DNA of 64,000 nt from HK1 sp965220535 (GTDB lineage Bacteria; Pseudomonadota; Gammaproteobacteria; HK1). A program made the translations under genes and the position numbers. This document shows, piece after piece, positions 8,740 through 19,000 of the stretch (position 1 is its first letter; every line of letters starts with the position of its first letter). The notes under the pieces were generated by a model. That model did not search any database. It was not told where the DNA came from and saw nothing but the letters and a program-made list of their open reading frames with translations. The stretch is from assembly GCA_965220535.1 (NCBI GenBank), contig OZ244833.1, positions 2,542,001-2,606,000 on the forward strand, written 5' to 3'.

Positions 8740-9774
8740 ATGTCCTTTGCCACTCCCGCCGCCGGTTCTTCCGAGCCCTCCGCAAGCCTCGTCGAGTCGA
8801 CCGGTCCGATGGGAAGGATCGAATCGATGATGAAGGCCGGCGAATGCATCGTCATCGACGGCGCCACCGGCACCGAGCTCGAGCGTCGCGGAGCGAGCAT
8901 GCACGACGAAGCCTGGTGCGCGATGGCCACCGAGACCTCGCCCGAGATCCTCGCCGATATCCACGAGGACTATATCCGGGCGGGAGCGCAGGTCATCACC
9001 ACCAATACCTTTTCCTCCAACCGCAATATGCTGGATCCTGCGGGCTTGGGCGATCGTTTCGAATCGCTGAACCGGTCTGCGGTGCAGATCGCGAAACTCG
9101 CCCGCGAGCGAGCGCAAGCGCAAGACAAGGTGGCCATCGCGGGATCGATGTCGCATCAGATCCCGATAGAAAAAGGCACCTCCTTGCGGAAAAGAGATCG
9201 GATCCCCGACGATCGGCTCGCCGCCGAACGCTTTCGCGAGATGGCGGAGACCCTGGCCGATGCCGGGGTCGATCTGTTGTTGCTGGAGATGATGTCCGAC
9301 CCCGTTTTGATCAATCCGGCGATCGAGGCCGCGCGGGCCACCGGACTGCCGCTGTGGGTCGGCTTCTCGGTTCGATCTGCGGACGACGACGAAGGCGCTG
9401 TTGAGGAGGGAGCGAAGGGCGAGAACGATCCCGCGATCTTTTCCCGCACGAGATCCGATATCCCCTTCAAGCGATTGCTGGACGAGATCTCCCTCGAAGG
9501 CGTGCAAGCCGCCGGCATCATGCATACCAAGACGCACTTGATCACCCCGGCTTTGGCATATTTGGCCCCTCGTTTTTCCGGGGCGCAGATGGCTTATCCG
9601 GATAGCGGTTTTTTCCGCATGCCCCATTGGCAATTCGTCGACGTGATTCCACAAGACGAGTTCGCGCAGGCCGGTCGGCGTTGGGCGAGCGAGGGGGTGC
9701 AGATCATCGGCGGTTGCTGCGGTCTGGGCATCGGGCATATCCAAGCGCTGGCGGCGGCTCTGGCCAAGGACTGA
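8740..9774 (+). CDS. Homocysteine S-methyltransferase-family protein (BHMT-like)
   Basis: A 344-residue TIM-barrel methyltransferase-family protein with the N-terminal motif IDGATGTELERRG and the C-terminal zinc motif GGCCG (C326, C327). In classical family members a third zinc Cys sits in an NC motif; here the equivalent place reads GIMHTKTH, with H262 instead. The family moves methyl groups from betaine, S-methylmethionine or similar donors to homocysteine. The next gene is dimethylglycine-dehydrogenase-like, and dimethylglycine is the product of betaine:homocysteine methyl transfer, so a betaine route is attractive, but the changed ligand leaves the substrate open. Confidence 0.85.
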   Translation: MSFATPAAGSSEPSASLVESTGPMGRIESMMKAGECIVIDGATGTELERRGASMHDEAWCAMATETSPEILADIHEDYIRAGAQVITTNTFSSNRNMLDPAGLGDRFESLNRSAVQIAKLARERAQAQDKVAIAGSMSHQIPIEKGTSLRKRDRIPDDRLAAERFREMAETLADAGVDLLLLEMMSDPVLINPAIEAARATGLPLWVGFSVRSADDDEGAVEEGAKGENDPAIFSRTRSDIPFKRLLDEISLEGVQAAGIMHTKTHLITPALAYLAPRFSGAQMAYPDSGFFRMPHWQFVDVIPQDEFAQAGRRWASEGVQIIGGCCGLGIGHIQALAAALAKD

Positions 9775-9861
9775 AGGGGACGAGTTCTTGTCCTTGCCGG
9801 TTCTTGCGCTCGATCGCCCGTCCGCCCATCCGCGAATTCGCATAAAGAGGAAGAGGTATTA

Positions 9862-12306
9862 GTGATGCAAACGCACGCCAAAGCGGTCGTTATCGGTGGG
9901 GGAATGATGGGGGTCGGGCTTCTTTACCACCTCGCCGAGGAGGGCTGGAGCGATCTCCTGCTGGTGGAGAAGGGGGAACTGACCTCCGGCTCGACCTGGC
10001 ATGCCGCCGGGCAATGCCCGAACTTCATCGCCGATTACAACATGGCGAAAATCCATGACTACGGCGTTCGTCTCTATCCGAGACTCGAGGAAAAGACCGG
10101 GCAATACGTCAGCTGGCATGGCTGCGGCGGCATCCGTCTGGCTCTTACCGAGCAGGAGTTGGATTGGTTCCGTCATGTCGTCGGGGTCGGCAAGTCGGTG
10201 GGTTTTCACTGCGAGATCGTCGATCCGGAGAAGATCCGTCGCCTCAACCCCTTCGTCGATCTCGACGGAGTGATCGCCGGGGCTTGGACCGCCGATGACG
10301 GCCATGTCGATCCCGCCGGTTGCTGCAACGCCCTCGCCGCCGGCGCCCGGCAGATGGGGGCGACCATCGCCCGCCGCACGCGGGTGATCGACCTTGCGCA
10401 GCGTCGCAGCGGGGAATGGGAGGTGATCACCGATCAGGGGACGGTGGTCTGCGAAACGGTGGTCAACGCCGCCGGTTGCTACGCCCGCAAGATCGGCGAG
10501 ATGGTGGGGACTCGGGTCCCGATCGCCAATATGGAACATACCTATCTCGTGACCGACCCGATCCCGGAGTTCGTCGAGCGGCCGGAAGAGATGGTCGTGA
10601 TGCGCGATCCCTGGCCCTCCTCCTATTACCGCCAAGAGCAAAAAGCGGGGCTGATCGGCATCTACGAGACGGCCAACGCCGCCACCTGCTGGCAGCATAA
10701 CGACGGCGATCCCGAATGGGATGCCGAGAACGAACTCTTCGACGCCGATCTCGACCGCCTTTCACCCTATATCGAGCGGGTGATGGAGCGGATGCCGATC
10801 TGGCGCGAAGCCGGCATTCGGCGCATCGTCTGCGGGGCGATTCCGCATACGCCGGATTCCTACCCTCTGCTGGGCCCGGCCGGCGGTCTGCGCAATTTCT
10901 GGCATTGTTGCGGGGCGTCGATCGGCGTCGCCGCCGGTGCCGGCTGCGGCAAATATCTCGCGCAGTGGATGGTGCACGGGGATAGCGAGATCAACATGGC
11001 ATCGCTCGATCCGCGGCGTTTCGGCGAGTACTCCGACAGCGAATACACCCGCGCCAAATCCTGCCAGGATTACGAACACATGTATGCCTTGCACCTTCCG
11101 GGCGAGGAGCGTCCGGCGGGTCGCGGGGCGATCGAATCCGCGGTGCACGATACCCTGGTGGCCCGCGGCGCCGTCCATACCGAGGTCAACGGCTGGGAGC
11201 GCCCGAAGTGGTTCTCCCTCGACGGACGCGAGGAAGAGCCCGGCTTTCGCCGCAACAACGTCTTCGAGACGGTGGCCAAGGAGTGTCGCGCGGTGCACGA
11301 GGGGGTCGGCATTTTCGATATGTCGAGCTTCGCCAAATACGAAGTCACCGGCAGCGATGCCGGCGCCGTTCTCGACACCCTCTTCGCCAACCGCCTGCCG
11401 CGGCCGGGCCGGGTCGTGCTGGCCCACGCCCTTTCCCCTGCCGGTCGCATCCGGGGGGAGTCGACGATCGTCCGCTTCCCCGAAAAAGACGATTTTTACT
11501 ACGTGATTTCGGGGGCGACCTCGGATCGGCGGGATCTCGATATCCTCGCTGAGTCGGACCGGCTCGCCGACGATGTTCGCGTCCGGCGAGTGACCCCCGA
11601 CTGGGGCGTTTTGGTGCTCGCCGGCCCCCGCTCGCGCGATGTCTTGGCGCAACTGACGAACCATTCCTTGGAGCACCCTTTCTTCGGCTGGATGAACGCT
11701 CGCGAGATCCCGGTGGGGGGAATCCGCCTGCGGGCGTTGCGGGTCAACTACGTCGGCGAACTCGGCTGGGAACTGCACTGCCCGATGGAGGAACTCGAGG
11801 CTCTTTACGGCTTTCTGCGGGCGGCGGGGGAGGCCTTCGGCATCGTGGATTTCGGCGCCTACGCGGTCGATTCCTTGCGTATCGAGAAGGCTTACAAGGG
11901 CTGGGGGGCGGATCTGACCAACGAAATCGGTCCCTTCGAGGCCGGTATCGAACGCTTCGTGGCTTTCGACAAAGGCGATTTCATCGGCAAGGAGGCCTTG
12001 GAGCGGACCCGCGAAGCCGGGATCGCCCAGCGCATCGTCTATCTCGAAATCGAAGCGGGCGATTGCGATGCCCACGGCGGCGAGCCGGTCTTCGCGGTGC
12101 GCGGCTCGGGCGAGAACCGCCCCGTCGGCATCACGACCTCCGGGGCTTTCGGCCATTGCACCGGCAAGAGTCTGGCCTTTGCCTACGTCGACTCCGAGCG
12201 GGCGTGGGACGAGGAATTCCGAGTCGAGATCCTGGGCGAGTCGCGGGCGGCGAGAGTGCTGCACGAGGCGGTTCGGGATCCGAAAAACGAACGCTTGCGC
12301 GCCTGA
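9862..12306 (+). CDS. Dimethylglycine/sarcosine dehydrogenase-like flavoprotein (FAD oxidase + GcvT)
   Basis: An 814-residue two-part enzyme. The N-terminal half is a D-amino-acid-oxidase-like FAD domain with the nucleotide motif VVIGGGMMGVG (residues 9-19) and STWHAAG, whose H47 matches the histidine that binds FAD covalently in dimethylglycine dehydrogenase. The C-terminal half (about 430-810) is a GcvT-like aminomethyltransferase domain, which in this family passes the removed one-carbon unit to tetrahydrofolate. It likely N-demethylates dimethylglycine or a related amine. Translation starts at GTG 9862 or ATG 9865, both placed well after an AGAGGAAGAGG site. The neighbours fit betaine breakdown. 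Confidence 0.9.
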   Translation: MMQTHAKAVVIGGGMMGVGLLYHLAEEGWSDLLLVEKGELTSGSTWHAAGQCPNFIADYNMAKIHDYGVRLYPRLEEKTGQYVSWHGCGGIRLALTEQELDWFRHVVGVGKSVGFHCEIVDPEKIRRLNPFVDLDGVIAGAWTADDGHVDPAGCCNALAAGARQMGATIARRTRVIDLAQRRSGEWEVITDQGTVVCETVVNAAGCYARKIGEMVGTRVPIANMEHTYLVTDPIPEFVERPEEMVVMRDPWPSSYYRQEQKAGLIGIYETANAATCWQHNDGDPEWDAENELFDADLDRLSPYIERVMERMPIWREAGIRRIVCGAIPHTPDSYPLLGPAGGLRNFWHCCGASIGVAAGAGCGKYLAQWMVHGDSEINMASLDPRRFGEYSDSEYTRAKSCQDYEHMYALHLPGEERPAGRGAIESAVHDTLVARGAVHTEVNGWERPKWFSLDGREEEPGFRRNNVFETVAKECRAVHEGVGIFDMSSFAKYEVTGSDAGAVLDTLFANRLPRPGRVVLAHALSPAGRIRGESTIVRFPEKDDFYYVISGATSDRRDLDILAESDRLADDVRVRRVTPDWGVLVLAGPRSRDVLAQLTNHSLEHPFFGWMNAREIPVGGIRLRALRVNYVGELGWELHCPMEELEALYGFLRAAGEAFGIVDFGAYAVDSLRIEKAYKGWGADLTNEIGPFEAGIERFVAFDKGDFIGKEALERTREAGIAQRIVYLEIEAGDCDAHGGEPVFAVRGSGENRPVGITTSGAFGHCTGKSLAFAYVDSERAWDEEFRVEILGESRAARVLHEAVRDPKNERLRA

Positions 12307-12338
12307 ACGCGCCTGAAAAAAAGCAAGCGCGTTTTTTT
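12306..12338 (+). terminator. Intrinsic terminator after the flavoprotein gene
   Basis: AACGCGC and GCGCGTT make a perfect 7-bp inverted repeat with a 14-nt loop, followed by a run of T. It starts at the last base of the stop codon, so it would end the transcript of the dehydrogenase gene. Confidence 0.7.
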
Positions 12339-12544
12339 CCGCCGTCGAATACCCCTCGGCGCCTCGTCAGCGGCGCCCCGGATCGCGCTTCGGATCGGCG
12401 CTTCGCAGCGGCGATGTCTATTTCCCTCGAGACTTCGCGCTCCCCGGGATATCTCTTCGGCACTCGCTTTCAGGCTCGAAGGCACGCTAAATCGCCGGCT
12501 CAAGCGCGAAAGCATGAAAACGGGGCCGGCCAAGCGGGAGATCA

Positions 12545-12919
12545 TTGCCGATCCGCTGCGCGAAGCACGGGCGAAGCAAAGCAAGGAGGCAAGCCCTGAG
12601 CGATCGATCGATAGCGATAGTTGCCGCCGCCAAAGAAGGCGATGTGGCCGAGATCAAGAGATGGGCTGCGCTCGGCGCGGCGGTCGACGCCCCCGACGGC
12701 AACGGGGCAACCCCGATGGTCGTGGCTGCTGCCATAGGCCAGATCGAAGCGATAAAGGCGTTGGCTGAACTCGGCGCATCGGTCGACGCCCCCGACGCCG
12801 ACAGGCAGACCCCGCCTGACCTTCTTTTTCAGGTGACCCATTGGGATCGATATGAAGACGCGTTCTTAGAATCGATCAAAACGGGCGCGTCACTCGATTC
12901 CGCGCGACCGAAGCCGTGA
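12545..12919 (+). CDS. Small ankyrin-repeat protein
   Basis: Contains about two ankyrin repeats: AAKEGDVAEIKRWAALGAAV and AAAIGQIEAIKALAELGASV, with DGNGATPMVVAA between them, then a short tail. No signal peptide, so probably cytoplasmic. The frame can start at TTG 12545. The best ribosome site (AAGGAGG, 12583-12589) instead sits 6 bases before CTG 12596, giving LSDRSIAIVAAAKEG; a rare CTG start is plausible. Partner unknown. It is much smaller than the secreted ankyrin proteins near 28-33 kb and lacks their Cys modules. Confidence 0.65.
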   Translation: MPIRCAKHGRSKARRQALSDRSIAIVAAAKEGDVAEIKRWAALGAAVDAPDGNGATPMVVAAAIGQIEAIKALAELGASVDAPDADRQTPPDLLFQVTHWDRYEDAFLESIKTGASLDSARPKP

Positions 12920-13000
12920 GCGCACGCCGGCTAGTCGAAGAGCGCCGCTTTCACCCTTGATTCTTCACCTTTGACTTTTCGCCACCGGAGTTTTCCGAAT

Positions 13001-13921
13001 ATGAGGATCATCGTCAACGGACAGCAGGATTTCGGCAAAAGCGTGCTGGAATCCCTTTTGCAAAGGGGCGAGGAAATCGTGGGCGTCTATTGCGCCCCGG
13101 ACAAGGAGGGTCGTCGCCCGGATCCTTTGAAAACCTTCGCGCAAGAAAAGGATTTGCCGCTTTTCCAGCCCCGCTCCTACCGCAGCCAAGAAGTGGCGGA
13201 GCAAATGGCATCGCTCGAGCCGGATCTCTGCGTGATGGCTTATGTCACCCTCTTCGTCCCCGAAAACGTTCTCGGTCTTCCGCGCCACGGCACGATTCAG
13301 TACCACCCCTCCTTGCTGCCCCGCCACCGCGGGCCGAGCTCGATCAACTGGCCGATCATCTGGGGCGAGAAAAAAACCGGCTTGACGATCTTTTGGCCCG
13401 ACGAGGGCCTCGACGAGGGTCCGATCTTGTTGCAAAAAGAAGTGGCCATCGAGGACGACCACACCCTAGGGACGCTTTATTTCAATCACCTTTATCCCAT
13501 GGGGGTCGAGGCCTTGCTCGAGGCCGTCGATCTCGTACGCCGCGGCGAGGCTCCGCGGATCGAACAAGACCATTCGCTGGCGACCTACGAGGGTTGGTGT
13601 CGCCCCGAGCTCGTCAAGATCAACTGGCATCTGCCGACGCACCGGGTTTGGGATCTGATCCGAGGCTCCAATCCGCAGCCGGGAGCGTGGACGACCCTCG
13701 CCGGGGAGAGGGTGAGGATTTTCGATGCCGAAGCGATCCCCTCGCCGCGCAGCGTCCAGCCGGGAGAGATCGTCGCCAAGGACGAATCGGGAGTGTGCGT
13801 GGCCACCGCCGACGGTCAAATCCGGATCCGCAGGCTGCAGTCGGAGGGGCAAAAGAAGGCCGATGCCGCGGATTGGTCGCTCGCGGCGGGGATCTCGCTC
13901 GGCGATCGCTTCGGGACTTAG
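13001..13921 (+). CDS. Formyltransferase-family protein, 10-formyl-THF hydrolase-like
   Basis: A 306-residue protein with the formyl-transferase fold: YHPSLLPRHRG with catalytic H102, INWPI, and GLDEG with D138, followed by an Fmt-like C-terminal domain. The pattern (LPRHRGPSSINW, IFWPDEGLDEG, KINW) resembles the N-terminal hydrolase domain of 10-formyl-tetrahydrofolate dehydrogenase more than typical methionyl-tRNA formyltransferase. Releasing formate from 10-formyl-THF would supply the formate dehydrogenase encoded at 1.3-6 kb. ATG 13001 starts MRIIVNGQQDFG. Alternative: an Fmt paralogue. Confidence 0.82.
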   Translation: MRIIVNGQQDFGKSVLESLLQRGEEIVGVYCAPDKEGRRPDPLKTFAQEKDLPLFQPRSYRSQEVAEQMASLEPDLCVMAYVTLFVPENVLGLPRHGTIQYHPSLLPRHRGPSSINWPIIWGEKKTGLTIFWPDEGLDEGPILLQKEVAIEDDHTLGTLYFNHLYPMGVEALLEAVDLVRRGEAPRIEQDHSLATYEGWCRPELVKINWHLPTHRVWDLIRGSNPQPGAWTTLAGERVRIFDAEAIPSPRSVQPGEIVAKDESGVCVATADGQIRIRRLQSEGQKKADAADWSLAAGISLGDRFGT

Positions 13922-14705
13922 AAAAGGGACCTAGAAAAAGACGGCCTTAAAAGCGCACACTCGGGATCGAAGCGACCGCCCTCTTGTCGCCTTCGACGGC
14001 ACCTATTAACGCGGCACTTGGTATCGGAACGCGCATCATCGATCGCCTGTCCTTGGCATCCATCGGCGACTTGCCTCGGACAATCCCGAAGATCTATCGA
14101 CAAGGCTCGTTCGACACCTTGGAGATCGAACGCCGGTGTTCGCGCCAAGAAAATGTTCGCGCCAAGAAAAGCCGAGTCCCGCGGCGTTGGGGAGAGCGTC
14201 GCTTATCGACCGCTGCCAAGAGCGCAAGAGGATAAAGATCGGCCCATTCGCCCCGTTCTTTATCGCCGCTGCCGCAGACATTCCCCCGAGCCTTGAATCC
14301 ACCCCTGTTTATCGGTCGAATCTCGATATGCAGTCGATGCTCCGCGGCCTTCCTATTAGCCTTTCGCTCGCACCCGACACGATGCCGTCCCTTGAAAACC
14401 TCGTGATATGAAGGATTCGGGTACCCGCATATAACGACATTGCCTTAGGGCTTGTACCGGAAGGCGATTTGCCGGCGAGGATGTCGGGCGGATATGGAAG
14501 AGGCTGTTTTCCAACAGATCAATAAGAAAAAGGTTGCATATCCCCCTTGTTGCAACGCACAATAACACCCTCGGGAAGTCGCTCGAGATTGCTCGTCGGC
14601 TGCTTGTCAAAAAAAGGGGATAGGGCCGTTGGCAGGGGTGTTTGTCGAAAGGCGAATACCGGCTGCACGGTCAATGTTTAGTCGAATATCGGGAGACGAT
14701 GCAAG
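13922..14705. other. Gene-poor gap of about 780 bases
   Basis: Only short overlapping frames without recognisable domains are present. The second half (about 14400-14700) is richer in A and T than its surroundings, as expected for the promoter region of the following reductase gene, but I cannot fix a promoter. Confidence 0.4.
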
Positions 14706-15722
14706 ATGAAAATTTGTGTGGTGGGAGCCGGTGCCATCGGCGGGTTGATGGGAGCCAAACTCGCAATCGCCGGCGAAGAAGTCACTTTGATCGCAAGAGG
14801 AGCGCATTTGGAAGCGATCAAGGAGCAAGGAATTGCACTGACCTTCGGCGACGGCAGCGTGGAACGAACGAGCGATATCGCCGCCACCGCCGATATGCGC
14901 GAATGCGGTCCGCAAGACTTGGTGATACTGGCGGTCAAGGCACATCAGATCGCCCCCATCGTCGACTCTTTGAGCACCCTGATCAAGCCCTCGACCATCG
15001 TCCTGACGGTGCAAAATGGAATCCCGTGGTGGTATTTCCAGCGCCATGGCGGCCCCTTGGAGGGCACGGTCTTGAAGACCTTGGACCCCGAAGGGAGCAT
15101 CTCGCAAACCATCCCCGCCGAGAACCTCGTCGGCTGCATCGCCTATCCCGCGGCCGAAATCACCGCGCCGGGATGCATCCGCCATATCGAGGGAATGCGC
15201 TTTCCTTTGGGAGAACTCGACGGCTCCTCGTCGGAACGCGTCGAGACCCTTTCGCGTACCTTGGTCAACGCCGGGTTCAAATCCCCGGTGCTCGACGATA
15301 TTCGAAGCGAGATTTGGCTCAAAGCCTGGGGCAACCTGCCCTTCAATCCGATCAGCGCGTTGACCCATGCGACCCTCGTCGATATCTGTCGTTGCCCTCC
15401 GGGGCGCTCCCTCGTCGCCCGCATCATGGGCGAGGCGGAAGCGGTGGCCAACAAACTCGGCATCACCTTGCGGGTTTCGATCGACAAACGCATCGACGGC
15501 GCCGAGCGGGTCGGCAAGCACAAGACCTCGATGCTGCAGGATGTCGAGGCGGGCAAGGCATTGGAAACGGCGGCGATCATCGGCGCGATCGTCGAACTGG
15601 CTCGCCTGACCGAAACCGACACCCCCAGCATCGATACGGTCTACGACCTGATCCGTCAGCTCGGCTCGGTGATCGAGGAAGAGGGCGTTCGCATCCGCAG
15701 CGAGGCCTTGAATTCCGGCTGA
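14706..15722 (+). CDS. panE: Ketopantoate reductase family (2-dehydropantoate 2-reductase)
   Basis: A 338-residue oxidoreductase with the N-terminal NAD(P) motif MKICVVGAGAIGG, then ILAVKAHQ and TVQNGIPWW, and the helical C-terminal ApbA/PanE domain (IRSEIWLKAWGNLPFNPISA). The classical reaction is NADPH-dependent reduction of 2-dehydropantoate to pantoate in CoA synthesis. Bacteria often carry several paralogues with other 2-oxoacid substrates, so the exact substrate is uncertain. It stands alone; its neighbours are not in the pantothenate pathway. Confidence 0.85.
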   Translation: MKICVVGAGAIGGLMGAKLAIAGEEVTLIARGAHLEAIKEQGIALTFGDGSVERTSDIAATADMRECGPQDLVILAVKAHQIAPIVDSLSTLIKPSTIVLTVQNGIPWWYFQRHGGPLEGTVLKTLDPEGSISQTIPAENLVGCIAYPAAEITAPGCIRHIEGMRFPLGELDGSSSERVETLSRTLVNAGFKSPVLDDIRSEIWLKAWGNLPFNPISALTHATLVDICRCPPGRSLVARIMGEAEAVANKLGITLRVSIDKRIDGAERVGKHKTSMLQDVEAGKALETAAIIGAIVELARLTETDTPSIDTVYDLIRQLGSVIEEEGVRIRSEALNSG

Positions 15723-16001
15723 AGCTCGCATCAGCCCGATCGCCCGAAGCCTCGAACCCGCCATCGACCCGCCATCGGATCGCAGTCGGTGCGCCCGATC
15801 TTCTCGGGCGATCATCGGGCGAGAAGCAACACCGGCATCGGAGGAAAAGGGGGGCGATACACCCTTGTATAATCGCCCTTCGTTTCTCATAACAAAGACC
15901 ATGCAATCCTTTTTTCTCGCGCGATGCAAAGTCGCACGGGATCGAAAAGATCGAAAAGCATGGCGTCCGTCGGCCGGCGAAGACGAGGGGGGAGGAAAAG
16001 G

Positions 16002-19000
16002 ATGGCAAGCGGCGATTTCGAGCGTTTGTTGCAAGGGTTGCGCAGCCTTTCCGACACCCCCGCAAGACAGGGCCAACTCTTCGAACGCTCGATGAAGCGA
16101 TGGCTGGGCGTCGACCCCGTCTATATCGAGCGTTTTTCCGATATCCGTTTGTGGAGCGAATGGAGCGCCGAGCGCGAGGATTTCGATGGCCAGGATATGG
16201 GCATCGATCTGGTCGCCAAGGAGCGCGCCGGCGAAGGCTTTTGCGCCATCCAATGTAAGTTCCATTCGCCGGGTACGAGGATATCGAGCAAGGCTTTGGA
16301 TTCCTTCATCGCCGCTTCCGCTCGCGCACCCTTCACCTCCCGCATGGTCATCGACACCGGCGACGAATGGGGAGCGATGGCGCGCAAGAAGATCGAGGGA
16401 TTGCAGCCCCCCTGCACGGTGGTCGACTACACGATTTTGGCCAACAGCCCGGTCTGCTGGCCCGATCCGCTCCAAGACGAGCCCGAATCCCTCGGGGTCG
16501 ATCCCGACGCCCGCCACCGTCTTCGCTCGCACCAGAAAAAAGCGATCGCCGATATCCTCGAGGGCTTTGCGAAAAACGATCGCGGCCGCCTCGTCATGGC
16601 CTGCGGCACCGGCAAGACCTTCACCGCCCTCAAGTTGGCGGAGGAGATGGCGGGCATCGGGGCGCGGGTGCTTTATCTCGTGCCCTCGATCTCCCTCTTG
16701 CAGCAATCGATGCGGGCTTTTGCCGAGCAAAAGGGCATCGAGCATCGTTATATCGGCATCTGCTCCGATACCAAGGCCGGGAAGGACCACGAGGACGCCT
16801 CGCTGGTCGAACTGGAAATCCCGGTGACCACCGATGCTCTTGGCATCCGAAGCCGCCTGATCGAGGAGCGGCCGGATGCGATGCGGGTGGTCTTTTGCAC
16901 CTACCAATCGCTCGAACTCGTCGCCGGCGCCCAAGAGCACGGGGCGCCGGATTTCGACCTGATCATTTGCGACGAGGCCCATCGCACCACCGGGGTGGAG
17001 CGCGGCGGCGCCAAGGAAAAGACCTCGCCTTTCGTGCTGGTGCACGATAAAAATCGCATCCGCGGTGCCAAGCGTCTTTATATGACCGCGACCCCGAGGA
17101 TCTACACCGACAGCATCAAGACCAAGGCGAGCGACAAAGATCTGCGCTTGTTCTCGATGGACGATCCGATCGATTACGGCCCCGAATTCCATCGCCTCGG
17201 CTTCTCCGATGCCCTGAATCAAGGCCTCCTTTCCGACTACCGAGTGGTCGTCTTGGCCTTTTCCGAAGCCGCCGCCACCCGAGCCCTGCAAGCGCATCTG
17301 GCGGACTCGGGCGGCGATATCAAAATGTCCGATGCCGCCCGCATCGCCGGTTGCTGGCGCGCCCTGTCGGATCCGGAAAATATCGCGGGCAAGACATCGG
17401 CCAAACCCCGTCCCTTGCGTCGGGCGATCGCTTTTACCAACAGCATCGCCGATTCGAAACGCTTGGCGAAGCATTGGCCCGGGATCGTCGACAGGGCGCA
17501 AGCCGATCTTCCGCCCGAGCGCCAAGGCGAGTTTTTGCGCTGCACGACCGCGCACGTCGACGGCCAGCACAACGCCCTCGATCGCAAAAAGAGGATCGAG
17601 GCCCTCAAGAACGTCCCCGCAGGCGAGTGCCATATCCTTTCCAACGCCCGATGTCTTTCCGAGGGGGTCGACGTCCCGGCCCTCGATGCGGTTTTGTTCA
17701 TGGCCGAACGCAAAAGCACGGTGGACGTGGTGCAAGCGGTCGGGCGCGTGATGCGCCGAGCCCCGGGCACGGACAAGGAATACGGCTATATCGTGCTGCC
17801 GGTGGTGATCCCCGCAGGACGCGATCCGGTAGAGGTTTTGGAATCCGGCAACGAGTTCGCGGCGGTGTGGAGCGTGCTGCGCGCCCTGCGTTCCCACGAC
17901 GAACGTTTGGATGCCGAGATCAACCGTATCCACATGGAGGGTCGCCTGCCGGAGCGCATCATCTTCGCCCGCGGCGATAGCCGAGAAGAGGGATCGGAAA
18001 GCCTTGAACTTCCCTTCCCGCCGCTCGATTTGCCGGTCGACCTCATCCATGCCCGCATCGTCGAGAAATGCGGCGACCGGCGCTATTGGAAGGAATGGGC
18101 GGGCCGGGTCGCCGATATTTTCAAATCCCTCGTCCTTCGTATTCGAGTCCTGCTCGACAACCCCGACAACTTAGATCTCCGTGAGCGCTTCGGCGCTTTT
18201 CACGAAGAACTGAAAAGCCAGATCAACGCCGAGATCGATTTCGAAAGCGCGGTCGAGATGTTCGCCCAGCATATTTTGACCCGCCCGATCTTCGATGCCC
18301 TCTTCGATGGCTACGATTTCTCGCAGGGCAACCCGGTGGCACGGGCGTTGGATCGTCTGCGCCGGGAGTTCGGCGATTACGGCCTCGAAAACGAATTGCG
18401 CGGCCTCGAGCGTTTCTACGACAGCGTGCGAATGAGCGTTGCCGATATCGAAAACATCGATGCCCGCCAGAAGATATTGATGGATCTTTACGAAAACTTC
18501 TTCCGCTTGGCGATGAAAAAGGATGCCGAGCGTTTGGGGATCGTCTATACCCCGGTGGAAGTGGTCGACTTCATCTTGCACAGCGCCGACCACGCCCTTC
18601 ACAAAGAATTCGGACGCCGCCTGAGCGACGAAGGCGTGCATATATTCGATCCCTTCACCGGCACCGGAATTTTCCCCTTGCGCCTGTTGCGCTCCCGCGA
18701 GTTGATCCGGGATCGCGATCTCGAACGCAAATACCGGCAGGAAATCCACGCCAACGAAATCGTCCTCTTGGCATACTATATCGGCGCGGTGCAGATCGAG
18801 GATGCCTATAAAGAACGCTCCGGCGGCCAATATACCCCTTTCCCCGGCATCGTATGGACCGATACTTTCAATCTCCTGTCGGAAAAAGACGGCCTCGCCG
18901 CCCGCTGGCTGCCCGATAACAGCGAGCGGGTCGCACGCCAGCGGGGGATCGATATCGAGGTCGTTCTATGCAATCCGCCGTGGTCGGCGAATAATCAGAA

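Noticed and set aside
14607..18050. Very long minus-strand open frame opposite panE and the ISP gene (1147 codons)
   Set aside because: It lies opposite genes with clear catalytic motifs, has no recognisable domain and reads as Arg/Gly/His-rich mixture. It is a by-product of GC-rich codon use.
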